Assembly (NCBI GenBank): GCA_041583015.1
Contig: JBFHGR010000122.1
Location: forward strand, 1-9,078
Source of the DNA: Parvicella sp041583015
GTDB taxonomy: Bacteria > Bacteroidota > Bacteroidia > Flavobacteriales_D > Parvicellaceae
Direction of reading: 5' to 3'
DNA length: 9,078 nucleotides
The notes below the pieces were generated by a model. It was given only the letters and a program-made list of their open reading frames with translations. It was not told the DNA's origin and made no database searches. Below are positions 1 to 5,869 of this stretch, piece by piece; position 1 is the stretch's first letter, and the number at the start of each line of letters is the position of its first letter. The position numbers and the translations under genes were made by a program.

Positions 1-35
1 CGATTACTCATTCTGCCAACATTGATAAGTTTGTT

Positions 36-66
36 TTGTATTACAATAAATGATTTCGTTTATTTG
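36..66 (+). promoter_or_regulatory. Putative Bacteroidetes-type promoter for the 87-638 lipoprotein gene
   Basis: A TTG at 36-38 (within TTTTGTA, 34-40) is followed after 20 bp by TTTATTTG at 59-66. This differs at one position from the Bacteroidetes -7 consensus TAnnTTTG. The -7 box ends 20 bp before the ATG at 87, nearly the same spacing as for the promoters at 3989-4019 and 4589-4619. A competing -7 box, TAAGTTTG at 26-33, matches the consensus perfectly but has only TTA at 4-6 as an upstream element. Confidence 0.45.
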
Positions 67-86
67 TCGACTGAAAAAACGGAAAA

Positions 87-638
87 ATGAAATTAATTAC
101 ACTATCGATATCAATATTAAGTCTATTTTTCTTTACCCAATGTGTAGATGTTCCTACGGATGAGGAAAAGAAAATTACCATCGAAACAATTCTAGAGGAA
201 TACAATGATTGCAAGGCAAATGCTGAGGGTAACCATGATTGTAAGTCTTTTGTAGCAAGAGCAATTTGTGAATACAATAGTTTGGATGATTTAAAAATAG
301 ATGGAGAGTATATTGAATACAATGAAATTTATGACTATATAACCAAAGGTAACTCGTGGAAAAGTCTTGGGTTTGCCCCAGATCAAAAAGTGCTTTCTGA
401 TGCGCAAAAATTGGTTAATGATGGTTATGCCGTAATTGCAATAAACACTAAAGATAAATATAAGTTTACAGTACTAATAGTGAAAGGAGAAGAAACTAAA
501 TCCTCTAAATGGGGTGCTAATGTTCCAACCTGTGCGGCTTTTTTCCCAGCAAGTAGCAAACTAGAATCTTTTATTAATAAAACCATCAATTATGCTTGGA
601 GTAAGCCTGATGGTATAGAGTTCTTTGTAAAGAGATAA
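87..638 (+). CDS. Lipoprotein resembling a papain-fold (NlpC/P60/CHAP-like) amidase, catalytic His apparently lost
   Basis: This 183-residue protein begins with a lipoprotein signal peptide: a hydrophobic run at residues 4-16 and a lipobox FTQC with Cys19 as the lipidated residue. It is therefore probably anchored in the envelope, facing the periplasm or the surface. The rest resembles small papain-fold amidases. There is a Cys-x-x-Phe-Val motif at residues 52-56 (the position of the nucleophile), a region with DQ..L..AQ at 99-107, a VIAI strand at 116-119, and a C-terminal pattern WG..VP...FF (142-153) then INYAW (167-171). In such families the strand after VIAI normally carries Gly-His-Val. 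Here the aligned segment is YKFTVLIV (125-132), with Phe127 at the His position, and no His occurs anywhere after Cys52. The family placement is from remembered patterns and is inference. The gene stands alone, converging on the WbqC-family gene with a 34 bp gap. It could be a binding or inhibitory relative rather than an enzyme, or a wholly different secreted lipoprotein. Confidence 0.85.
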   Translation: MKLITLSISILSLFFFTQCVDVPTDEEKKITIETILEEYNDCKANAEGNHDCKSFVARAICEYNSLDDLKIDGEYIEYNEIYDYITKGNSWKSLGFAPDQKVLSDAQKLVNDGYAVIAINTKDKYKFTVLIVKGEETKSSKWGANVPTCAAFFPASSKLESFINKTINYAWSKPDGIEFFVKR

Positions 639-672
639 TCTCTATTGTTATCATTTACCAGTGTATAAAGAC

Positions 673-1290
673 CTAAATTTTTACGTTCTTTAATAATAAC
701 ACACCTCTAGGACCTTCATTAAACATTAAATCAACAATGGATAAGTTTGGAATGAATCCACATTTATCTTCAAACACTTGAGTGTATCCTTCTGGAGGAA
801 TTTGTTCCATGGGTTTGTGTCTTGGATGAATCTTTTCTCTCAAATCAAGGTATCCTTCATAATTTTTATGATATTCAGTTGTGTAGGTAATAGGAGTATC
901 AATTTGCAATAGCGTCAGTATTTTTTCCTGAAGCAATTGGTTGAATTCGCTTAAACGTTCGTACTCTTTTTTGAAAAAAGGTTCAAAGTGGTCTTCATAA
1001 TATTCAAAGTATGGAGAGGAACGATATGCCGAAGCCAGTGATCGCCAATGTTCGTGACGCCAGCGTTGCTCGTTATCCATTTTAATACTATTGACTGGAA
1101 TACGTTTACCTCTTCTTTCTAATGGAATGATTAATTTAAGAAGTCCGTTGGCACCATAAATCTCACATCTATTTCTGTAAGATTGTTTTTCGTAATGGTC
1201 GCAAACTTCAATGATAACTTCATCTGCATTTTTTATGGCAGCGTAGTATTGAATATTACCTAGGTAAACTGAGTTTAATATAACTTTCAT
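673..1290 (-). CDS. WbqC-family protein
   Basis: This 205-residue cytoplasmic protein carries the recognisable WbqC-like pattern: an N-terminal SVYLGNIQYYAAI segment (residues 7-19), HYEKQSYRNR (32-41), an IIPL strand (54-57), HWRSLASAYRSSPYFEYYED (81-100), and a conserved-looking C-terminal stretch around FIPNLSIVDLMFNEGP (179-194). Length fits the family (about 200-240 residues). WbqC was named from polysaccharide O-antigen clusters, but in Bacteroidetes this version sits next to lepB and its biochemical role is not established. It has no signal peptide or membrane segment. It is the last gene of the dapB-lepB operon: its ATG lies 10 bp after the lepB stop, so it is probably cotranscribed and translationally coupled. 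The stop is TAG at the low-coordinate end. Family assignment is confident; function is not. Confidence 0.85.
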   Translation of the reverse strand: MKVILNSVYLGNIQYYAAIKNADEVIIEVCDHYEKQSYRNRCEIYGANGLLKLIIPLERRGKRIPVNSIKMDNEQRWRHEHWRSLASAYRSSPYFEYYEDHFEPFFKKEYERLSEFNQLLQEKILTLLQIDTPITYTTEYHKNYEGYLDLREKIHPRHKPMEQIPPEGYTQVFEDKCGFIPNLSIVDLMFNEGPRGVLLLKNVKI

Positions 1291-1300
1291 TTTTCTCTAA

Positions 1301-3133
1301 TTATTCAACAAATGAAAATACTCTGTCCCATCTCAGTCCGCCAGAAAGCCAGCCTTTTTCAGGATGTTTACTCATCCAAACAAATGAAGCCGTTCCTACA
1401 ATGTGATCTTCTCCCACAAATCCCCAATATCTGCTATCTACAGATCCATGACGATTATCTCCCATCATCCAGTAGTAATTTTGTTTGAAAGTATACTTTT
1501 CTGCTTTAGTTCCATTGATGTAAATGCCATCTGCTTTTTCTTCTACGGTGTTGTATTCATAGGCTGTAATGACTCTTTTATATAAAATCCAATTTTCAGG
1601 AGTTAAATCTATAGTCATTCCTTCTTCGGGGATAATTAAAGGTCCAAAATTATCTCTACTCCAATCAAAATCTGGATGATTAGGGTAGATGTCGCAGTAA
1701 CTTACAAATTCAGAATACTTGCTATATATAGAATTTTTTTTCTTTGGTTCAATTAATGCAAATGAAGTATCTACAGCAGGATGATTTTTCAATTGATTAT
1801 ATACTTCTTGTGTACATGAAATATTATAAAATTGCCCCTCTTTAGAGTAATTAGGATCTATTAAATTAGAGCCAGACACATCTTGATTATAAATTTCATA
1901 AGTTTCATCAAGAAAATCTCCTGAGAATCTAGCATTCCAGTCTTTAAAGTAAAACCTATATTGATATTGAGATTCTGGAGGCAAAGCTTGCGCAACATCA
2001 TCTATGTATATGATGCCCTCCTTGATTTCAAATTTATCACCACCTACAGCTACACATCTCTTGACGTAGTTTTCTTTCTTATCTAATGTAAGTGTTTGTA
2101 TTCCTTTTGTTTCGGGAATTTGCGGATGAACAATTCCTGTACAATCCATAATACTTGTACCACCGCCTTCTATAAGAAATTGTCTGGTGCTATTCATGTA
2201 CTCACTACTTTTAGCCTCAAAACCTGCTAAACTTTTACCGCCTGCTTGAATAAATCGGTTATAACTTTGTGTCCTAACGAAAGAGTAGTAGTCATGCGCT
2301 ACAATGTCCGTATGAAGTAAAACGCTATCACCAACTGGCCAGTTGAAAACCATGATGTCACCTCTAGTATAATTACCATATCCAGGAAGTCTGAAATAAT
2401 CCATTTTAATCCATTCTACATATGACTTGGCAAATGTTCCAGGAATTCTATTGTGCACAAAAGGAACGGATAAAGGCGTCATAGGTGAACGAGGACCATA
2501 CTTCAATTTATTAACGAACAAATAATCACCAATTCGCATGGTTTTTTCCATCGATCCTGTTGGAATGGTAAATGCTTCAAAAGTAAATGTTCTGATTATA
2601 GTTGCAGCCACAATAGCAAAACCAATAGCATTGGTCCATTCGTATTCCATACTCCCTTTACCTGGTCTTTGTTTACTCCCAATAAGTTTAAAAATCATTA
2701 ATACAGCATGACCAACAAAAGGCGCCATTGCAAACAAGGTGATGTGATCATGCCAAGTTCTTTTTTCTCTGTCAGCAGGTTTTGTCCAATCTGTAGGAGC
2801 GGCTGCAATTGTGTTATCGTCATTAAATGCTAGATAAGGAATAAAGTACCAAGGGCAAATGATACTTAAGACAGTACTCTTAGGATCATACTTCCCAAAT
2901 AGTCTTGCTGTCTCCACATTCATAGCTACAGTGATGATAAGATTCACCATTGGAACAATGAAAAAGAATATCCACCACCATGGTTTACCAATTATTTTTA
3001 ACCAGATGAGAATATTGTAAACTGGTACAAAACCTTCCCATTTTTTAGTTCTTCCCGCCTTTTCAAATATTTTCCAAAGACTTGCAAAATAGATGACTAT
3101 CATCAAGTAAATTAATATGCTTGCTATTCCCAT
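1301..3133 (-). CDS. lepB: Signal peptidase I, long Bacteroidetes form
   Basis: Signal peptidase I removes signal peptides from proteins exported through Sec or Tat, acting on the outer face of the inner membrane. The S26 motifs are all present: PTGSME with nucleophile Ser194 followed by GDYLFVNKLKYG (202-213); YVKRCVAVGGD with general-base Lys358 (356-366); and GDNRHGSVDSRYWG (558-571). At 610 residues it is much longer than E. coli LepB (324). The N-terminal 185 residues form a hydrophobic extension with membrane segments near 2-20, 49-71, 132-151 and 166-185; the first 100 residues resemble the DUF5684 domain often fused to Bacteroidetes LepB. The catalytic domain also carries two insertions: Ser to Lys spans 164 residues (about 55 in E. 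coli), and Lys to GDNR about 200 (about 127 in E. coli). Middle gene of the operon: its ATG is 9 bp after the dapB stop. Essential housekeeping function is expected, and all catalytic residues are intact. Confidence 0.96.
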   Translation of the reverse strand: MGIASILIYLMIVIYFASLWKIFEKAGRTKKWEGFVPVYNILIWLKIIGKPWWWIFFFIVPMVNLIITVAMNVETARLFGKYDPKSTVLSIICPWYFIPYLAFNDDNTIAAAPTDWTKPADREKRTWHDHITLFAMAPFVGHAVLMIFKLIGSKQRPGKGSMEYEWTNAIGFAIVAATIIRTFTFEAFTIPTGSMEKTMRIGDYLFVNKLKYGPRSPMTPLSVPFVHNRIPGTFAKSYVEWIKMDYFRLPGYGNYTRGDIMVFNWPVGDSVLLHTDIVAHDYYSFVRTQSYNRFIQAGGKSLAGFEAKSSEYMNSTRQFLIEGGGTSIMDCTGIVHPQIPETKGIQTLTLDKKENYVKRCVAVGGDKFEIKEGIIYIDDVAQALPPESQYQYRFYFKDWNARFSGDFLDETYEIYNQDVSGSNLIDPNYSKEGQFYNISCTQEVYNQLKNHPAVDTSFALIEPKKKNSIYSKYSEFVSYCDIYPNHPDFDWSRDNFGPLIIPEEGMTIDLTPENWILYKRVITAYEYNTVEEKADGIYINGTKAEKYTFKQNYYWMMGDNRHGSVDSRYWGFVGEDHIVGTASFVWMSKHPEKGWLSGGLRWDRVFSFVE

Positions 3134-3142
3134 TTGTGTATG

Positions 3143-3877
3143 TTATTTTATTCCGAGCACTTGTCTCATTGAATATATTCCTTCTTTTTTATATAAAAAT
3201 TCCGCTGCTAAAACTGCACCTAAAGCAAAACCTTTTCTGTTTTTAGCTTCGTGCGAAATTGTGATTTTGTCAATATCCGATTCATAAACAACATCATGTG
3301 TACCCGGAACTTCATCAATCCTTAGAGATTTAATTGCTAAGTCGCTTTTAAGCGCTGCAATTTCTTTACTCCATTTAGATTTTCTATCCATGTTTTCTAG
3401 AATGCCTTCGGCCAATGTGATGGCTGTGCCACTTGGAGCATCCAATTTTTGAGTATGATGAATTTCAGTAATGCTTGTTTCGTATTGTTCCTGCAGGTTC
3501 ATCAAAGATGCTAAGTGCTTATTTATTTCAAAAAATATATTTACACCTATACTAAAGTTTGTTGCTGGTAGAATACAACCATTTTTTGCCTCTGCTAACG
3601 CTATAATTTCATCAATATCTTCATACCATCCTGTTGTGCCAATAGCGACAGGGATGTTGGCATTGATACATTTCTTAATGTTAGAAACAGCATGTTCAGG
3701 TAAAGAAAACTCAATAGCAACATCTGATGATGAAAGGTCACTTGAACTGAAGTCAGCATTTGAACTATTGGCAATAAAAGAAATGTTGTGTCCTCTTTTT
3801 ATGGCTATTTGTTCAATGATTTTACCCATTTTTCCATAGCCTAAAAGTGCAATATTTAATTTCTTTCCGTTTGACAT
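3143..3877 (-). CDS. dapB: 4-hydroxy-tetrahydrodipicolinate reductase
   Basis: DapB reduces the dihydrodipicolinate intermediate to tetrahydrodipicolinate with NAD(P)H, in the cytoplasmic pathway to lysine and meso-diaminopimelate for peptidoglycan. The 244-residue length is normal. Visible motifs are the N-terminal Rossmann loop GYGKMG (residues 13-18), IGTTGW (79-84), PATNFSIGVN (104-113), and the family signature EIHHTQKLDAPSGTA (138-152), which contains the His-His pair and catalytic Lys144. The C-terminal ISHEAKNRKGFALGA (207-221) is also typical of the family. It is the first gene of the operon with lepB and the WbqC-family gene, and it has its own promoter in the divergent intergenic region. 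Start chosen at the ATG 12 codons before the glycine loop; the 5' leader would be short, about 25 nt. Nothing is degenerate. Confidence 0.96.
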   Translation of the reverse strand: MSNGKKLNIALLGYGKMGKIIEQIAIKRGHNISFIANSSNADFSSSDLSSSDVAIEFSLPEHAVSNIKKCINANIPVAIGTTGWYEDIDEIIALAEAKNGCILPATNFSIGVNIFFEINKHLASLMNLQEQYETSITEIHHTQKLDAPSGTAITLAEGILENMDRKSKWSKEIAALKSDLAIKSLRIDEVPGTHDVVYESDIDKITISHEAKNRKGFALGAVLAAEFLYKKEGIYSMRQVLGIK

Positions 3878-3908
3878 TATTTGTATTCAGTGATGTTCTA
3901 TTAATTGA

Positions 3909-3938
3909 CAAAATTATGCGTTTTGTTGGATTATTCAA
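3909..3938 (-). promoter_or_regulatory. Promoter of the dapB-lepB-wbqC operon
   Basis: On the minus strand TTG (complement of 3936-3938) is followed after 19 bp by TAATTTTG (complement of 3909-3916), a perfect match to the Bacteroidetes primary sigma consensus TTG-N19-TAnnTTTG. It lies 31 bp upstream of the dapB start codon, which implies a short leader. It points away from the promoter at 3989-4019; the two core promoters are about 50 bp apart. Confidence 0.65.
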
Positions 3939-3988
3939 GAGTTTAACAGATTTTAATAGTAAGAATTGGCTTTTAGTTTTATGTGATT

Positions 3989-4019
3989 TTGTAAACTGCT
4001 ATTTATTTCTTTAAATTTG
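3989..4019 (+). promoter_or_regulatory. Promoter of the 4039-4575 membrane-protein gene
   Basis: TTG at 3989-3991, inside TTTTGTAAAC (3987-3996), is followed after 20 bp by TAAATTTG at 4012-4019, a perfect -7 box. The -7 box ends 19 bp before the ATG at 4039. The same 10-mer and the same spacing recur upstream of the C1 peptidase gene. Confidence 0.62.
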
Positions 4020-4038
4020 ATAGGTAATCCAGTACTAC

Positions 4039-4575
4039 ATGGCGAAAAAAAATGGTTTAAATAAAAACAAATTTCTTGGATTAGGTTTAATTACACTAAT
4101 TATTGGAATTACTTGTTTACTAGGACATTTCCTAATGGAAGATAAGTCCGGTAAAATGGATCAATTAACCTATGTAGAAGGACAACTTGATTATTCTTAT
4201 ACGCCATGGATTTATAAATATAGAAATTGGAGTGTAAAAAAAAGAAGAAGATTTAAAAAACAACATTTTGACATTTTTTTGGAGGATAGTCATACCAGAT
4301 ATACTTCTGGAAGTACTGTTCTGGCTAATTTATATGAAGAACCGTTTTACAATTTAATATATGAATACCCAAGACCAGATGTTGTCATAGGTTATTTAGA
4401 TACGGATGATCCTTATGTTAAGGAAGTTTATAGTTTAGAAATAGACAATTTACAATTAGTTGATATTGATGGGGTAAAAAAAGATTTGTACAATGAAAAA
4501 TTAATTTTACTTGTTGTTGGTGCCTTTTTATCTGTTTTAGGACTATTCTTTTTCTTTTTACATTATAGAAAGTAA
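4039..4575 (+). CDS. Two-helix membrane protein of unknown function
   Basis: This 178-residue protein has one membrane helix near each end (about residues 11-32 and 154-174) and a 120-residue polar domain between. Lys-rich flanks at residues 3-11 and at the C-terminal HYRK suggest both ends are cytoplasmic and the middle domain is periplasmic. The middle contains VEGQLDYSYTP (46-56), a very basic patch VKKRRRFKKQ (66-75), and VVIGYLDTDDPYVKEVYSLE (115-134). The layout of two helices around a beta-rich domain, with V-x-G near the start and a D-P-x-x segment before the second helix, recalls DUF3592-type proteins. I cannot assign it to that family with confidence. It has its own promoter and lies 62 bp upstream of the C1 peptidase gene, whose promoter matches in sequence and spacing, so the two may be expressed together. 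No catalytic motif is visible. Confidence 0.82.
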   Translation: MAKKNGLNKNKFLGLGLITLIIGITCLLGHFLMEDKSGKMDQLTYVEGQLDYSYTPWIYKYRNWSVKKRRRFKKQHFDIFLEDSHTRYTSGSTVLANLYEEPFYNLIYEYPRPDVVIGYLDTDDPYVKEVYSLEIDNLQLVDIDGVKKDLYNEKLILLVVGAFLSVLGLFFFFLHYRK

Positions 4576-4588
4576 GTATTGCTTCCTT

Positions 4589-4619
4589 TTGTAAACATTG
4601 GATAATTAATGTAATTTTA
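4589..4619 (+). promoter_or_regulatory. Promoter of the C1 peptidase - PrsW-type gene pair
   Basis: TTG at 4589-4591, inside TTTTGTAAAC (4587-4596), is followed after 20 bp by TAATTTTA at 4612-4619, which matches TAnnTTTG except at the last base. It ends 18 bp before the ATG at 4638. The 10-mer and its distance to the -7 box are identical to those of the promoter at 3989-4019. Confidence 0.5.
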
Positions 4620-4637
4620 GCCAAATAAATTTTAGAT

Positions 4638-5864
4638 ATGAAAAATAGTTTACTGATAGTACTGGCGTTGGCTAGTTTGAATTTTAGTGCACAAGACAAG
4701 GCCGTTTTCAAAAATGTTGAAAGTAAATACTATAATAATAGTATAATGAAAGGTGTTGAAGCCTTTGAAGAAAGTAAAGAAGAAAAAGTAGAACATAAAT
4801 CAATTGCTGTAGATCATACAGGAAAAAAATATCCTAAATCTCCATCAAAATATAAAACAGTATGGTATTTGGATCCTATTTCACAAGGAAATACAGGTAC
4901 TTGTTGGTGTTTTTCTACATCTTCATTCTATGAAAGTGAAATAAAAAGACAAACAGGAAAAGAAGTGGATTTGTCTGAAATGTATACCGTTTATTGGGAA
5001 TATGTAGAAAGAGCAAGATATTTTGTCCAAAATAGGGGAGATATGACATTGGGGGAAGGCTCTGAAACCAATGCTTTGTCTAAAATAATGAACATCTATG
5101 GTGCGGTACCTGCAAGTGAATATACAGGGATGTTACCTGGACAAACTTTTCATAATCACGAACCTATGTTTATGGAAATTGAAGAGTATTTGCTAAGTGT
5201 CAAAGAACAAAATGCATGGAATCAAGAAGAGGTAGTAGCAACGGTAAAGAGTATTCTTGAGCATTATATGGGGCCGGTTCCTACTAGTGTTAATGTGGAT
5301 GGAAAGAAAATGACACCGCAAGAATATTTGAAAAATTATCTTAAACTTCAACCATCAGATTATGTCAATTTTATGAGTTTAATGCAACATGAGTATTATA
5401 AAAAAGCAGTTTATGATGTGCCAGACAATTGGTGGAGAAGCAATGATTATAATAACGTGCCTTTGGATGATTATATGAGCATTATAAAAGGTGCAATAAA
5501 AAATAATTATAGTATTTCTATAGGTGGAGATGTTTCTGAAGCAGGTTTTGACAAAGAAGAGCAAGTAGCGATTGTTCCAGATTTTGATATCCCATCTGCT
5601 AATATCAATGATGCAGCTAGACAGTTACGATTTAGCAATGGCGCTACCACAGATGATCATGCAATGCACTTAGTTGGTTATAAGGAAGAAAAGGATGCAA
5701 CTTGGTTTTTAATTAAAGATAGTGGATCTGGTTCTAGAAACTGTGGTCCTGAATGTGAATCATTTGGGTATTATTTTATGCACGAAGATTATATCAAATT
5801 GAAAATGATGACAATCACTGTTCATAAAGATGCAGCTAAAGAATGGTTGTCTAAAATGAAATAA
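4638..5864 (+). CDS. Secreted C1 family cysteine peptidase, PepC/bleomycin-hydrolase-like
   Basis: This 408-residue protein has a Sec signal peptide (hydrophobic residues 4-17, likely cleavage after FSA near residue 18), so it acts outside the cytoplasm, unlike cytosolic PepC. The papain-type active site is clear: Gln83 of the oxyanion hole and Cys89 in QGNTGTCWCFSTSSF (83-97), followed by the PepC-like segment DLSEMYTVYWEYVERARYF (111-129) and YGAVPASEYTG (154-164). The catalytic His is His341 in DDHAMHLVGY (339-348). The third catalytic position, normally Asn in KNSWG, is Asp361 in IKDSGSG (359-365), and the Trp of that motif is absent. The usual CW[AS]FS also reads CWCFS. The length is close to PepC (about 440). 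Peptide-bond hydrolysis is probable; whether it is an endo- or aminopeptidase cannot be told. Its stop lies 5 bp before the start of the PrsW-type gene, so the two are almost certainly cotranscribed and coupled. Confidence 0.9.
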   Translation: MKNSLLIVLALASLNFSAQDKAVFKNVESKYYNNSIMKGVEAFEESKEEKVEHKSIAVDHTGKKYPKSPSKYKTVWYLDPISQGNTGTCWCFSTSSFYESEIKRQTGKEVDLSEMYTVYWEYVERARYFVQNRGDMTLGEGSETNALSKIMNIYGAVPASEYTGMLPGQTFHNHEPMFMEIEEYLLSVKEQNAWNQEEVVATVKSILEHYMGPVPTSVNVDGKKMTPQEYLKNYLKLQPSDYVNFMSLMQHEYYKKAVYDVPDNWWRSNDYNNVPLDDYMSIIKGAIKNNYSISIGGDVSEAGFDKEEQVAIVPDFDIPSANINDAARQLRFSNGATTDDHAMHLVGYKEEKDATWFLIKDSGSGSRNCGPECESFGYYFMHEDYIKLKMMTITVHKDAAKEWLSKMK

Positions 5865-5869
5865 TTTTA

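Noticed and set aside
26..33. TAAGTTTG as the -7 box for the lipoprotein gene
   Set aside because: It matches the consensus, but the only upstream partner is TTA at the window edge and it lies 53 bp from the ATG. The 36-66 pair fits the spacing of the other promoters better, although this box is not excluded.
631..652. Palindrome AGAGATAATCTCT (631-643) over the lipoprotein stop codon, and GATAA/TTATC (634-638 with 648-652), as a bidirectional terminator between the convergent genes
   Set aside because: The stems are short and AT-rich, and the palindrome leaves almost no loop. No U-tract follows on either strand, so a terminator call is not supported.
1403..1585. Plus-strand 60-codon open frame opposite lepB
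   Set aside because: It is antisense to the essential GDNR-containing region of lepB, with no start signal or independent support.
3471..3839. Plus-strand open frame of 122 codons opposite dapB
   Set aside because: It lies wholly inside dapB, whose catalytic motifs are certain. The product is Cys/Ile/Phe-rich, as expected from the complement of a real gene.
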